From Halomonas ramblicola (lineage in GTDB: Bacteria; Pseudomonadota; Gammaproteobacteria; Pseudomonadales; Halomonadaceae), in contig NZ_JAUFPL010000034.1 of NCBI RefSeq assembly GCF_030409215.1, positions 378,879 to 442,878 on the forward strand: a stretch of 64,000 nt of DNA, in the 5' to 3' direction. This document shows positions 1 through 8,478 of the stretch, in pieces. The position numbers and the translations under genes were made by a program. Position 1 is the stretch's first letter, and every line of letters starts with the position of its first letter. The notes below the pieces were generated by a model that had not been told where the DNA came from, did no database searches, and was given only the letters and a program-made list of their open reading frames with translations.

Positions 1-1
1 G

Positions 2-736
2 TGGATGGTGGTGCTGATCGCCGTGGTCTCCTTCGTCGGCTACTTCGCGGTGCGCGTCGGCGGCCCCGAGAAGGGGATCCTCTTCACCAGCCTGTTCGCC
101 GGCCTCAGTTCCTCCACCGCCCTGACCCTGCACTTCGCCCGCCAGTCGCGCCTGGCCCCGAGCCTCTCGCCGCTGCTGGCGGCCGGCATCCTGCTGGCCT
201 GCGGCACCATGTTCCCGCGCATCCTGCTCTATACCGCAGTGGTCAACCCCGGCCTGCTGCCATCGCTGCTGCTGCCCGTCAGCCTGATGGCCCTGACCCT
301 CTATCTGCCGGCGCTATGGATCTGGCGCCGCCATCGCCGCAACGGCCTGGTGGAAAATGCCGGCCTGGTACAGAACCCGCTGGAGTTGCGCACGGCGCTG
401 TTCTTCGGCGCCCTGCTGGCACTGATCATGCTGCTCGGGGAATGGCTGCGCGGCCTGTTCGGCGAGGCGGGCATCTATCTGCTGGCCATCAGCTCGGGCA
501 TGGCCGACGTGGGTGCCATCACCCTGTCCTTGACCCGCATGTCGCTGAACGCCATTGAGGCCCAGACCGCCGTGCTGGGCATCATCCTCGCCGCGGCCAC
601 CAACAACCTGGTCAAGGCGGGCCTGGCCGGTGCCCTCGGCACCCGCCATACCGGCTGGCGGGTCGCCCTGCCGATGCTGGCGTCGCTGGTGGTCGGGCTG
701 GCGGCGGTCGCCCAGGCGATGCTGCTGGCGGGATGA
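2..736 (+). CDS. DUF4010 / MgtC-like integral membrane protein, 5'-truncated by the window edge
   Basis: The reading frame is already open at base 2, so only the C-terminal ~244 residues are present. They are almost entirely hydrophobic, with about seven membrane segments and few charged loops, one being a basic stretch near IWRRHRRNG. A Ser/Thr-rich turn (GLSSSTALTLHFARQS) and the final ISSGMADVGAITLS and AAATNNLVKA segments are typical of the DUF4010 half of MgtC/SapB-DUF4010 membrane proteins. The transported or sensed substrate is not known for this family. The gene converges on the sigma factor gene, 6 bases apart. The family call is fairly secure; the function is unknown. Confidence 0.72.
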   Translation, partial: WMVVLIAVVSFVGYFAVRVGGPEKGILFTSLFAGLSSSTALTLHFARQSRLAPSLSPLLAAGILLACGTMFPRILLYTAVVNPGLLPSLLLPVSLMALTLYLPALWIWRRHRRNGLVENAGLVQNPLELRTALFFGALLALIMLLGEWLRGLFGEAGIYLLAISSGMADVGAITLSLTRMSLNAIEAQTAVLGIILAAATNNLVKAGLAGALGTRHTGWRVALPMLASLVVGLAAVAQAMLLAG

Positions 737-742
737 CGGGGG

Positions 743-1951
743 TCAGGAGCGCTCCACCTCGGCCAGGCGTCGCTCGAGGAAGCGCCGCTCCGGCGCCTGG
801 GACACCAGGGCGAGCGCCTCGCGGTAGTACCCGACGGCTTCCTCGCGACGCCCCAGCCGGCGCAACAGGTCGGCCCGGGCCGCCGGCAGCAGATGGTAGC
901 CGGGCAGGTGGATCTCCTCGAGCAGCGCCAGCCCCTGCTCCAGGCCATCGGCCATGGCCACGGCCACGGCGCGATTGAGCGCCACCACCGGGCTGGGCTG
1001 CAGGCGATAGAGCAGGCTGTAGAGGGAGGCGATGCGCCGCCAGTCGGTGGCATCCGCGCTGGGCGCCTCGGCATGCAGGGCGGCGATGGCCGCCTGCACC
1101 GCATAGGGTGCCGGTGGGCCGCCACGCAGGGCGATCGCGGCCTGGGCGATCCCCTCCTCGATGGCCTCGCGGTCCCAGCGCGAGCGGTCCTGCTCCTCCA
1201 GCAGCACCAGGTCCCCCGCCGCGTCGGTGCGCGTCTCGCGGCGGGAATGGTGCAGCAGCATCAGTGCCAGCAATCCGCGGGTCTCGCGCTCGGCGGGCAG
1301 CCAGCCCACCAGCCGGCGTCCCAGGCGGATCGCCTCCTGACACAGGTCGTCGCGCACCAGGCGCTCTCCCTGGCTGGCCGCATAGCCCTCGTTGAAGATC
1401 AGGTAGAGCACCGCCATCACCGCCTCCAGGCGCTCGCCCAGGGCCGCGTCGGTGGGCACCTCGAAGGGAATGCCGGCATCGCGGATCTTGGCCTTGGCCC
1501 GCACCAGCCGCTGGGCCAGGGTGGGCACCGGCACCATGAAGGCGCGGGCGATCTCCTCGGTGGTGAGCCCGCCCAGGGTGCGCAGGGTCAGCGCCACCTG
1601 GGCGGCGCGCGAGAGCGCCGGGTGGCAGCAGGTGAAGATCAGCCGCAGGCTGTCCAGGGGCTCGGGGTCGTCGGGATCCACCGCCCGGGTCAGCTCCAGG
1701 TGTACCGCCAGCTCATCGGCCTTGCGCTCGCGCATCCGGTGATGACGCAACTGATCCAGGGCCTTGTGGCGCGCCGTGGCCGACAGCCAGGAGATCGGAC
1801 TCGCCGGCATTCCCTCCGCCGGCCACTGCAGCATGGCCGCCTCGAAGGCCGCCTGCAGGGCGTCCTCGGCCAGCGAGAAGTCACCGAAGCGGCGGATCAG
1901 GCCGGCGAGCAGGCGCCCGTATTCGCGCCGATAGAGGGCGTCGAGGTTCAC
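743..1951 (-). CDS. ECF RNA polymerase sigma factor, ECF42 type, with C-terminal helical extension
   Basis: 402 residues from a GTG start. The N-terminal ~170 residues hold sigma region 2 (DALQAAFEAAMLQWP) and sigma region 4 (GLTTEEIARAFMVPVPTLAQ). The remaining ~220 residues are a helical, TPR-like extension (YSLLYRLQPSPVVALNRAVA, then GRREEAVGYYREALAL). This architecture, next to a YCII/DGPF gene, defines group ECF42, which usually lacks an anti-sigma factor and is thought to be controlled through the extension. The GTG start was chosen because it overlaps the stop of the upstream YCII gene by four bases (GTGA), implying translational coupling. A longer in-frame reading runs antisense-like through the YCII gene and is not credible. 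Probable targets are the DUF899, VOC and YCII genes nearby. Confidence 0.88.
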   Translation of the reverse strand: MNLDALYRREYGRLLAGLIRRFGDFSLAEDALQAAFEAAMLQWPAEGMPASPISWLSATARHKALDQLRHHRMRERKADELAVHLELTRAVDPDDPEPLDSLRLIFTCCHPALSRAAQVALTLRTLGGLTTEEIARAFMVPVPTLAQRLVRAKAKIRDAGIPFEVPTDAALGERLEAVMAVLYLIFNEGYAASQGERLVRDDLCQEAIRLGRRLVGWLPAERETRGLLALMLLHHSRRETRTDAAGDLVLLEEQDRSRWDREAIEEGIAQAAIALRGGPPAPYAVQAAIAALHAEAPSADATDWRRIASLYSLLYRLQPSPVVALNRAVAVAMADGLEQGLALLEEIHLPGYHLLPAARADLLRRLGRREEAVGYYREALALVSQAPERRFLERRLAEVERS

Positions 1952-2307
1952 AGCCGATAGGCCGGATCCACCGGCCGCACTTCCACCGTGCCGCCCACCC
2001 GCAGCGGCGGGATGCGCCGCGCCAGGGCCAGCGCCTCGTCCAGGTCCTGGCACTCCACCACATGGAAGCCGCCCAGTTGCTCGCGGCTCTCGGCGAAGGG
2101 GCCGTCCAGGGTCACCAGCTCGTCGCCATGCCGGCGCAGGGTGGTGGCAGTGTCCGTCGACTGCAGCCGAGCCCCGCCACGGTAGGCACCGCTGGTGACC
2201 ATCTCCTGAATCAATGCGTGGTAGTCGTCCATCACCGACTCGCGCTCCGGCGCCGGCAACGCCTCCCAGAGCGCCTCCTCGATACAGCACATCAGCATGT
2301 ATTGCAT
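1948..2307 (-). CDS. YCII-related (DGPF motif) protein
   Basis: 119 residues beginning MQYMLMCCIEEALWE. The characteristic DGPF core is visible as TLDGPFAESREQLGGFHVVE, followed by the DLDEALALARRIP helix. YCII proteins are small ferredoxin-like folds; the DGPF branch is nearly always linked to ECF42 sigma factors, but its biochemical role is not settled. It is the first gene of a two-gene operon and shares four bases with the sigma factor downstream. The ATG at 2307 gives the normal family length and the usual N-terminal start; upstream in-frame codons do not. A second, more distant paralogue lies at 28090-28497. Confidence 0.9.
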   Translation of the reverse strand: MQYMLMCCIEEALWEALPAPERESVMDDYHALIQEMVTSGAYRGGARLQSTDTATTLRRHGDELVTLDGPFAESREQLGGFHVVECQDLDEALALARRIPPLRVGGTVEVRPVDPAYRL

Positions 2308-2370
2308 GGTCGCCTCTCCCGAATCATCTCGAAGGGTAGCCGGCCCGCCAGAGCCGTGCCTCACTCTCCC

Positions 2371-2397
2371 ATCGATCGAGCCCCGGGCGAATCGACG
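2371..2397 (-). promoter_or_regulatory. Weak ECF42-type promoter candidate for the YCII-sigma operon
   Basis: On the minus strand CGTCGA, a 17-base spacer and CGAT lie about 64 bases upstream of the YCII start. It differs by one base from the TGTCGA found before three other genes here. Autoregulation is inferred, not shown. Confidence 0.35.
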
Positions 2398-2418
2398 TCA
2401 CGAGCGCCGCCCCCGCCG

Positions 2419-3177
2419 TCAGCCGCCGAGCAGCTCCTCGACCAGCTCGACGAGGTCGGCCGTGCAGCGGGCACCGGGCGCCTTGGCCTCGTCCCCCGGG
2501 CGGTACTTGCCGGAGCGTACCAGGCAGGCCTGCAGTCCGACCTTCCGGGCGGCGGCGACGTCGCACTCCACGTCGTCGCCGACCATCAACGTCTCCCCGG
2601 GCGCCACCCCCGCATCGCCGAGCACGGCGCGGAAGAAGTCGCCCGACGGCTTGCCGAGCACCGTCGCCTCGACGGCGGCGGCATACTCCAGGGCGCGCAC
2701 GAAGGGCCCCGCATCCAGGTGCAGGGCCCCGGCCCGGCGGAAGTAGCGGTTGGTGCCCACGGCGAGCAGCGGTGCGCCCCGCTGCAGCAACTGGAAGGCC
2801 TCGTTCAGGTGGGCATAGTCCAGGCGCCGCTCGGCATCGCCGAGTACCACGGCGTTGGGATCGTCGCGGTCCAGGTCGGCAAACTCGGGCTCGAGCGCCT
2901 CGTGGATCAACAGGTAGGGACGCAGTCGGTGACTCACCAGGTGGTTGCGGATCGCCGCCGGCGCGGTGAAGACCTGCTCCGGCGCCGCCTCGAAACCCAA
3001 CGCCTGGAGCTCATCGCAGACCGCGGCAGTGGTCTTGCGCGAGGTGTTGGTGACGAAACGCAGCGTCAGTCCCTCGGCCTGCAACCGTGCCACCGCCGCC
3101 ACGGCACCGGGCAGGGCCACGCCGTCCTCGGTCAGCACGCCACTGATATCGAGAAAAACCGCCTTGAGCATCGTCAC
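2419..3177 (-). CDS. HAD-superfamily hydrolase, subfamily IIA (LHPP/NagD-like)
   Basis: 252 residues. Motif I reads FLDISGVL near residues 8-15: the nucleophile Asp is present, but the usual second Asp is Ser, as in phospholysine phosphohistidine inorganic pyrophosphate phosphatase-like members. Motif II is RFVTNTSRKT (about 40-49). Lys of GKPSGDFF and the VGDDVECDVAAARKVG motif near 200 complete the active site. A C2-type cap lies between motifs II and III, as in HAD-IIA enzymes. Probable cytoplasmic phosphatase on a small or protein-bound phosphate; substrate not predictable. It stands alone, with its start 16 bases after its own ribosome-binding region (GGAGGCG). Confidence 0.85.
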   Translation of the reverse strand: MTMLKAVFLDISGVLTEDGVALPGAVAAVARLQAEGLTLRFVTNTSRKTTAAVCDELQALGFEAAPEQVFTAPAAIRNHLVSHRLRPYLLIHEALEPEFADLDRDDPNAVVLGDAERRLDYAHLNEAFQLLQRGAPLLAVGTNRYFRRAGALHLDAGPFVRALEYAAAVEATVLGKPSGDFFRAVLGDAGVAPGETLMVGDDVECDVAAARKVGLQACLVRSGKYRPGDEAKAPGARCTADLVELVEELLGG

Positions 3178-3368
3178 GCCTCCACGAAGGTTCCCCTATC
3201 TAGCCTAGACGCTCCCGGCGCCCTGCGTGTTGCATCGCAATATCCGTGCCGGCTCACCCGCGAGGAACCGGGATCGGCACCCGACCGCGGGTGATCGCTG
3301 GCGGCATCGGCTAGGCTGCAAGGGTCACGCCCTCGGGCCGCGGCCCTGGACGCCCCCGGAGTCTGCGC

Positions 3369-3776
3369 ATGGACTTTCTCGTCAACCTGGATGTGGACGA
3401 TCTCGAACGCGCCGTCGTCTTCTATCGCGAGGCCTTCGGCTTCACCCTCGGCCGCCGCTTCGGCAGCGCGGTAGTAGAACTGCTCGGTGGCCCGGCGCCG
3501 CTCTACCTGCTGGCCAAGGCCGCGGGCACCGAGGCCTTCGACGGCGATACCCGCCACCGCGACTACCGGCGCCACTGGACACCGCTGCACCTCGACTTCG
3601 TGGTCGACGACATCGAGGCGGCGGTGACACGCGCCACCGCCGCCGGTGCCGTACTCGAACGCCCGATCGCTACCCAGGCCTGGGGGCGGCTGGCGCTGCT
3701 GCACGACCCCTTCGGCCACGGCTTCTGCCTGGTGCAGTTCCTCGGTGAGGGCTACGACGCCATCGCCGACCGCTGA
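3369..3776 (+). CDS. VOC-fold (glyoxalase / bleomycin-resistance) protein
   Basis: 135 residues, beginning MDFLVNLDVDDLERAVVFYREAF. The two beta-alpha-beta-beta-beta modules are evident: the first up to about residue 45, the second from LHLDFVVDDIEAAVTRATAAG to the end. The closing LLHDPFGHGFCLVQF is the usual VOC signature. Candidate metal ligands are His in LHLDF and Glu near the C-terminus, but the N-terminal ligand position is not clearly His, so catalysis is uncertain. Members of this family isomerise, cleave or bind small ligands. No TGTCGA-type element is seen before it, unlike the VOC gene at 4869. Confidence 0.85.
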   Translation: MDFLVNLDVDDLERAVVFYREAFGFTLGRRFGSAVVELLGGPAPLYLLAKAAGTEAFDGDTRHRDYRRHWTPLHLDFVVDDIEAAVTRATAAGAVLERPIATQAWGRLALLHDPFGHGFCLVQFLGEGYDAIADR

Positions 3777-3892
3777 CGCCGCCCCCTGCCCCTTGCCTCC
3801 TGCATCGGGACGAGGAACCGCGCTCAGGCCACCGGCTTGGCCTGTCACTCGGCATGGAAGGAGTGGTCACAAGACCTCCAGCATTGTCGAGG

Positions 3893-4630
3893 TCAAGGAC
3901 CACCATCCGCCGGCATGCCTTCGTACTCGTCATGCCGCCTGACCCAGTCCATGATCCGCGTCTCGTTGCGCCCCTTGGGAGTGATATCGAGATAGATGAA
4001 GGCGCCGTTCACCTCCTCGTTGCCCCGCGCATAGCTGGAGTAGGTATGATAGACCTCGCCATGCTCGTCCTGGTAGAAGACGCTGAGGCCGGGCAACTCC
4101 TCGTACCCCTCGGTCCAGGCATAGTTGTAGAGGACCCTGCCCTCGGCCAGCTGCGCCGGGGTGAAGGAGACGTGGAAGTCGTAGTTGAAGTCGCTGCCGC
4201 AGGACGACACCCACCGGGCCCGCCATCCCATGCGTCGGCGGTAGGCCTCGATCCGGTCGAGCGGCGCCCGCGACACCCGCACGTAGCTGACGTCATGGTG
4301 CTCGAGGTGCACGACCGCCCCCTCGGCGTGATCGGCCTCCATCGAGCAGCTCGGGCAGCCCGCCTCCCAGTCGGGGCCGAACATGAAGTGATGGACGATC
4401 AACTGGCTGTTGCCGCCGAACAACTCGGCGAGGGTCCGCTTTCCCTCCAGGGTGTCGAAGACATAGGTCTTGTCGAGCTTCACCCAGGGCAACTCGCGCC
4501 GCTCGGCGGCCACCAGGTCGCGCAGCCGCGTCAGCGCCTTCTCGTTGCGTAGATGGGCCTTGCGCGCGGCCAGCCACTCCTCGCGCGAGACGACCCTGCG
4601 GGCGATCCAGGCGTCATCGATGGCAATCAT
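3893..4630 (-). CDS. DUF899 thioredoxin-like protein (copy A)
   Basis: 245 residues. The family core is complete: EEWLAARKAHLRNEKALTRL, VKLDKTYVF, QLIVHHFMFGPDWEAGCPSC with a CxxC pair, VSRAPLDRIEAYRRRMGW, SSCGSDFNYDF and the C-terminal GLSVFYQDEHGEVYHTYSSY. DUF899 proteins have a thioredoxin fold related to peroxiredoxins and are assumed to be cytosolic redox proteins; their reaction is unproven. The ATG at 4630 is preceded by AGGAGAAG and begins the conserved region; a longer reading adds low-complexity residues that overlap the promoter. A well-formed ECF42-type promoter lies 65-91 bases upstream. Copies B and C are at 5291 and 11225. Confidence 0.88.
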   Translation of the reverse strand: MIAIDDAWIARRVVSREEWLAARKAHLRNEKALTRLRDLVAAERRELPWVKLDKTYVFDTLEGKRTLAELFGGNSQLIVHHFMFGPDWEAGCPSCSMEADHAEGAVVHLEHHDVSYVRVSRAPLDRIEAYRRRMGWRARWVSSCGSDFNYDFHVSFTPAQLAEGRVLYNYAWTEGYEELPGLSVFYQDEHGEVYHTYSSYARGNEEVNGAFIYLDITPKGRNETRIMDWVRRHDEYEGMPADGGP

Positions 4631-4694
4631 GTCGCGTCTTCTCCTGTCGCTGTCATCACGCGGCGGAGCCCAGGGCTCCGCCTCTCCCCCGGGT

Positions 4695-4721
4695 ATCGTC
4701 CGGTGAGCCGCGCTATCGACA
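4695..4721 (-). promoter_or_regulatory. ECF42-type promoter candidate for DUF899 copy A
   Basis: On the minus strand TGTCGA, exactly 17 bases, then CGATACC, ending about 65 bases before the DUF899 start. The same two boxes with the same spacing occur before the YCII gene at 28090. Confidence 0.6.
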
Positions 4722-4798
4722 ACCACGAGGACGACGACACAGCGCTGCTTCATGGCCATACGCCTCGATGATCGAGGTGCCCTTATTCTGCGGGTGCC

Positions 4799-4825
4799 TG
4801 TCGATCCACCTCCTCCTCGTTCGAC
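4799..4825 (+). promoter_or_regulatory. ECF42-type promoter candidate for the VOC-DUF899 operon
   Basis: TGTCGA (4799-4804), 17 bases, CGAC (4822-4825), 43 bases before the ATG at 4869. It shares box sequences and spacing with the sites at 4695-4721 and 28029-28055. Confidence 0.6.
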
Positions 4826-4868
4826 TGCAGGGTGTCAGCCCATATCACTCACCCGAGGAGGAAGCCCC

Positions 4869-5294
4869 ATGCTGCTCAATGCCTACCTGATCTTCGACGG
4901 CGACTGCCGCGCCGCCTTCGAGTTCTACCAGCGCTGCCTCGGCGGCGAGATCGTCGCCATGCACACCTACGGCGAGGCCCCGGCGGAAGCGGAGATGCCC
5001 GCCACGGTCCACGACAGGATCATGCACGCCCGCCTGGTCGTGGACGGCCAGGTGCTGATGGGCTCCGACAACACCTCCGAGTGCCCGGTCCCCTACGAGG
5101 GCATCAAGGGCGTCTCCCTCACGCTCGGCGTCGACACCCCCGAGGAGGCCGAGCGACTCTTCCAGGCCCTGGCCGACAACGGCACCGTCCGGATGCCCCT
5201 GGAGGAGACCTTCTGGGCCAGGTCCTTCGGCATGCTGGTCGACCGCTTCGGCGTGGCCTGGATGATCAACTGCGAGAAGGAGATGCCGACATGA
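4869..5294 (+). CDS. VOC-fold protein, PhnB/YdcT-like (3-demethylubiquinone-9 methyltransferase fold)
   Basis: 141 residues, opening MLLNAYLIFDGDCRAAFEFY and continuing QRCLGGEIVAMHTYGEAP, the usual PhnB-like start. HARLVVDGQVLMGSDNT and VRMPLEETFWARSFGMLVDRFG are the other family blocks; the WA.SFGM..D.FG.W motif is intact. Such proteins are annotated as glyoxalase-like; no reaction is established. The start is fixed by GAGGAGGAAG eight bases upstream. Its stop overlaps the start of DUF899 copy B by four bases (ATGA), so the two are co-translated. The operon is headed by an ECF42-type promoter candidate, placing both in the presumed sigma regulon. Confidence 0.88.
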   Translation: MLLNAYLIFDGDCRAAFEFYQRCLGGEIVAMHTYGEAPAEAEMPATVHDRIMHARLVVDGQVLMGSDNTSECPVPYEGIKGVSLTLGVDTPEEAERLFQALADNGTVRMPLEETFWARSFGMLVDRFGVAWMINCEKEMPT

Positions 5295-6016
5295 GCGAGG
5301 TGCCCCATCCGCCCATCGTCGAGCGCGACGCCTGGCTCGACGCCCGCCAGCGGCTGCTCGAGCACGAGAAAGCGCTCACCCACCTGTACGATGCGGTGAA
5401 CGCCGAACGCCGCCGGCTGCCGATGGTGAAGCTCGACAAGACCTATGTCTTCGACGGTCCGGACGGCGAGACCCGCCTGCTCGATCTCTTCGAAGGGCGA
5501 CGCCAGTTGATCGTCTACCACTTCATGTTCGATCCGGAGTGGGAGAAAGGCTGCAGCGGCTGCACCGGCTTCGTCGATGCCCTGGGCGATCTCTCGCTGC
5601 TGCATGAACGCGACACCGGCTTCGCCCTGGTCTCCCGGGCGCCACTGGGCAGGCTCCAGGCCTACCGGGCCGAGCGCGGCTGGCACTGGCCCTGGGCGTC
5701 ATCGTTCGGGAGCGACTTCAACTACGACTTCCACGTCACCCTCGACGCGACGGTCGCCCCGCCCGAGTACAACTACCGCCGCCAGGCGGAACTCGAGGCA
5801 CGCCGCGACGAGCCCCACTTCCTGGGCGGGGAGTGCCACGGTCTGAGCGTCTTCTTCCGCCTGGGCGAGGAGGTCTTCCACACTTACTCCACCTATGCCC
5901 GTGGCTGCGAGAGCCTCACCGACGCCTATGCCCTGCTCGACCGTACGCCCTACGGACGCCAGGAGGACTTCGAGGACTCGCCGCCGGGCTGGCCCCAGCG
6001 GCCCACCTATGGCTGA
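5291..6016 (+). CDS. DUF899 thioredoxin-like protein (copy B)
   Basis: 241 residues with all family blocks: LLEHEKALTHLYDAVNAERR, VKLDKTYVF, QLIVYHFMFDPEWEKGCSGC (CxxC), VSRAPLGRLQAYRAERGW, SSFGSDFNYDFHVTLD and the terminal DRTPYGRQEDFEDSPPGWPQ. It is the second gene of an operon with the VOC gene (ATGA overlap) and its 3' end overlaps the convergent AraC gene by ten bases. It differs considerably from copy A, so these are old paralogues rather than a recent duplication. A role in a redox or detoxification response is inferred only from fold and company. Confidence 0.88.
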   Translation: MSEVPHPPIVERDAWLDARQRLLEHEKALTHLYDAVNAERRRLPMVKLDKTYVFDGPDGETRLLDLFEGRRQLIVYHFMFDPEWEKGCSGCTGFVDALGDLSLLHERDTGFALVSRAPLGRLQAYRAERGWHWPWASSFGSDFNYDFHVTLDATVAPPEYNYRRQAELEARRDEPHFLGGECHGLSVFFRLGEEVFHTYSTYARGCESLTDAYALLDRTPYGRQEDFEDSPPGWPQRPTYG

Positions 6017-6915
6017 GTGCTACCGAGCGGGGCCACGGTGCCCCGCTCCCCCTCACGCCATTGCACATGGCGTCGGTACTCACTGGGGGTGAGGCCGGTC
6101 ATCGCCGTGAAGTCGTGGACGAAGTGCGCCTGGTCGAAGTAGCCCGCGTCATGGGCCACCTCGACGAGCGTCCCGGGCCCCGCCGCCCGCTTGATCAGCG
6201 CCCGACCGTGGGCGACGCGAAGCGCCCGGGCGTACTGCTTGGGCGACAGCCCCAGGTGGCCCCGGAACAGCCGCTGCAGCCGGCGCTGGCTCACGGAGAG
6301 CGCCTCCGCCAGCTCGGCGATGCTGCCCTGGCCCTGGCGCTGCTGCAGCCATGCCAGCGCCCCTCCCAGCAGCGGCGGCGGCGCCTCGACCTCGTTCAGC
6401 CCGGCGAGGAGATGCCGCTCCAGCAGGGCGATACGCGCCTCGAAGCCGACGACCGCCGCCAGCCGCTCATGCAGTTCGACCAGGGAGCGACGCCGCAGCG
6501 CCTCGGCCGGCATCAACCCGGCCTCGGCCAGGGCCTCCGGCGCCTCGCCCAGCACTGCCCCGCCCATCCCCGGCAGGAAGCGCACGCCCAGCAGATCCAG
6601 CCCGGCCTCGACTCCTAACCGCGCGCTGCGCAGCGAGGGGCCATCGACCCAACCGGGACCGACGTGCCGCACCCCATCGCGCCACAGGGGCGCGCCGACG
6701 TTGAACATCAGCCCCATGCCGCCGTCGGGATGCAGCAGCTCGACCGGGGACGTCACGGCCCCCGCACCGCCCCGGGCCCACCAGTAGCACTGCACGACGG
6801 CGCGTAGCGGCCCGCGCGGCGCGACCCGTCGCAGCGTCAGCCCGGTGGCCGGGCGTCGCAAATCTACAATCTCGCCCGTCCCCGCCGCGCTAGGTTGATG
6901 CCTGTCATTCACCAT
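6007..6915 (-). CDS. AraC-family transcriptional regulator
   Basis: 302 residues from the ATG at 6915. The N-terminal ~170 residues form an AraC-type sensing region with the VQCYWWARG and LLHPDGGMGLMFNVG pattern of the DUF6597 domain found in many MarA-like regulators. The C-terminal ~100 residues hold two helix-turn-helix units (SIAELAEALSVSQRRLQRLF and TLVEVAHDAGYFDQAHFVHD), ending in GLTPSEYRR. An upstream ATG at 6936 would overlap the divergent gene and is less likely. The 13-base gap to the divergent AhpD-like gene suggests that gene as its target, with operators inside the two coding 5' ends. Confidence 0.87.
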   Translation of the reverse strand: MVNDRHQPSAAGTGEIVDLRRPATGLTLRRVAPRGPLRAVVQCYWWARGGAGAVTSPVELLHPDGGMGLMFNVGAPLWRDGVRHVGPGWVDGPSLRSARLGVEAGLDLLGVRFLPGMGGAVLGEAPEALAEAGLMPAEALRRRSLVELHERLAAVVGFEARIALLERHLLAGLNEVEAPPPLLGGALAWLQQRQGQGSIAELAEALSVSQRRLQRLFRGHLGLSPKQYARALRVAHGRALIKRAAGPGTLVEVAHDAGYFDQAHFVHDFTAMTGLTPSEYRRHVQWREGERGTVAPLGSTQP

Positions 6916-6928
6916 CGGAGCCCCTATC

Positions 6929-7390
6929 ATGCGCATGGACTACTTCGCCGCCAGCCCGGACGCCCTCCAGCCCCTGGTCGACATCGAACGCTACCTGGCC
7001 AGGGCGGCCCGGCGCCGCGACGAGCTCGGCGGCGGCCTGCTGGGCCTTCTCTATACCCGCGTCTCCCAGATCAACGGCTGCGCCTACTGCCTCGACATGC
7101 ACACCAAGGATGCTCGCCAGGCCGGCGAAAGCGAACAGCGACTCTACGCCCTGAGCGCCTGGCGCGAGACGCCCTTCTTCACTCCCCGCGAGCGGGCCGC
7201 CCTGGCCTGGGCGGAGGCCCATACCCTGATCGCCGACCGCGGCATCGACCAAGCGTTGTTCGATGCCACCCGCGCCCACTTCTCGGAGCCCGCGCTGGTC
7301 GACCTGACCCTGGCGATCTGCGCCATCAACGCCTGGAACCGCATGGCGATCGGCTTCGCGGCCGAGGTCGGCAGCTACCGGCCCGACTGA
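6929..7390 (+). CDS. AhpD-like carboxymuconolactone decarboxylase family protein
   Basis: 153 residues. The AhpD-type redox signature is complete: NGCAYCLDMHTKDA at about residues 49-62, with CxxC followed by the conserved His four residues on. The helix FTPRERAALAWAEAHTLI and the terminal AINAWNRMAIGF motif are also typical. Such proteins act as thiol-dependent peroxidases or peroxidase reductants in the cytoplasm; the true substrate is unknown. It is divergent from the AraC regulator, which probably controls it, and is followed after six bases by the convergent acetyltransferase gene. Confidence 0.9.
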   Translation: MRMDYFAASPDALQPLVDIERYLARAARRRDELGGGLLGLLYTRVSQINGCAYCLDMHTKDARQAGESEQRLYALSAWRETPFFTPRERAALAWAEAHTLIADRGIDQALFDATRAHFSEPALVDLTLAICAINAWNRMAIGFAAEVGSYRPD

Positions 7391-7396
7391 TCGCCC

Positions 7397-8293
7397 TCAG
7401 TTGCCGGGTCGCTCGTCCGCGGCTGCCGCGGCGAGCGACTCGGCCCGCCGCCGCAAAATCCGCTCCTGCTCGGGCTCGAGCAACAGCCCGAAGCGCTCGC
7501 GCAGCACGTCGACCAGCTCGGCGGCCTCGAGCTCGTGCCGCTCCGGCTCGGCCCCGGGACGCACCACCGTCAGCTCCAGGTCGGCGAGGCCCAGGCGCTC
7601 CTCCGCCCCGTTGTGCTGGGCCACTATGCGTCGCACGAAGGGCGAGTCCGGGTGATGGGAGACATGGTAGTTGTGGATCTCGGCATCGGCACGGTAGTAG
7701 GGCGCGTCGCCGAACTGGTAGATATTGAACCAGCCGTCGTGGCGCCGGTGCCGCAGCAGCCAGAGCCCCACCGGGGAGCGCTCGAGGCGGTACTCCCAGC
7801 GGCCGTGGCGCACCTCGACGCCCGCTTCGATCGGCACCGGCTCGCGCGGCCCCACATGGCCGACCCCGACATCGACCAGCCAATCGCGCTCCTCGACGGT
7901 CGCCACCAGCATGGTATGGTTCATGGCCGTGAGCCGGCGGGACTCCTCGCCCACCAGCATCCGCGCGCCCCGGGCCGCCACCCGGAAGCCGAGCCGGTCC
8001 AGTACCGTACCGAACAGCAGGTTCTGCTCGTGGCAGTAGCCGCCTCGGCGGCGCCTTATCAGCTTGTCCTCCAGGCTCGCCAGGTCCAGGCGGATCTCGC
8101 CGCCGGTGACGATCTCGAGGTTCTCGAAGGGCACCGCGGCGAGGTGCGCCCGCTGCAGGGCGCGCAGCGTCCCCAGGGTCGGCGTCAGCGGTCCTCGGTA
8201 ACCGATACGCTCCAGATAGGCCTCGAGATCGAGCGGTGACGCTTCCCACCGGGCCGACTCATGAGACGGGCAAGAGATAGTGGAAGCCTGCAT
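7397..8293 (-). CDS. nat: Arylamine N-acetyltransferase
   Basis: 298 residues. The Cys-His-Asp triad is visible: Cys87 in RRRGGYCHEQN, His126 in AMNHTMLV and Asp141 in LVDVGVG. FENLEI and GWFNIYQF are further family motifs. The enzyme moves acetyl from acetyl-CoA to aromatic amines or hydrazines in the cytoplasm. The start carries a short N-terminal extension (MQASTISCPSHES) before the usual LDLEAYLERIGY; an internal start is not excluded. A promoter with a SoxR-like palindrome in a 19-base spacer lies about 75 bases upstream, which would link expression to redox-active compounds. Confidence 0.93.
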   Translation of the reverse strand: MQASTISCPSHESARWEASPLDLEAYLERIGYRGPLTPTLGTLRALQRAHLAAVPFENLEIVTGGEIRLDLASLEDKLIRRRRGGYCHEQNLLFGTVLDRLGFRVAARGARMLVGEESRRLTAMNHTMLVATVEERDWLVDVGVGHVGPREPVPIEAGVEVRHGRWEYRLERSPVGLWLLRHRRHDGWFNIYQFGDAPYYRADAEIHNYHVSHHPDSPFVRRIVAQHNGAEERLGLADLELTVVRPGAEPERHELEAAELVDVLRERFGLLLEPEQERILRRRAESLAAAAADERPGN

Positions 8294-8368
8294 GACGAAC
8301 CCTCCTGTGTCGGGCGATGCCCTGCCGCGGTGAACGAGCTGGCCACCCGAGGGCGACCGTCGTGTCGC

Positions 8369-8399
8369 AGGCTACGACCTCAAGTTCGCTTCAGGTAAA
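8369..8399 (-). promoter_or_regulatory. SoxR/MerR-type promoter candidate upstream of nat
   Basis: On the minus strand TTTACC (8399-8394), 19 bases, TAGCCT (8374-8369). The over-long spacer carries the imperfect palindrome ACCTCAAGTTCGCTTCAGGT (8377-8396). The layout copies that found between soxR and the ABC transporter, and the 19-base spacer is the hallmark of MerR-family activation. Confidence 0.5.
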
Positions 8400-8478
8400 G
8401 CACGGGGTTCGCTATCGGCCGGATAGCCACCGACAATGTCGGGCTTCCCCCTATCGACTCACGGCCCCAGGAGACCGG

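Noticed and set aside
2392..2397. Counting the CGTCGA site before the YCII-sigma operon as a full motif match
   Set aside because: It has a mismatch in the most conserved box; retained only as a weak candidate.
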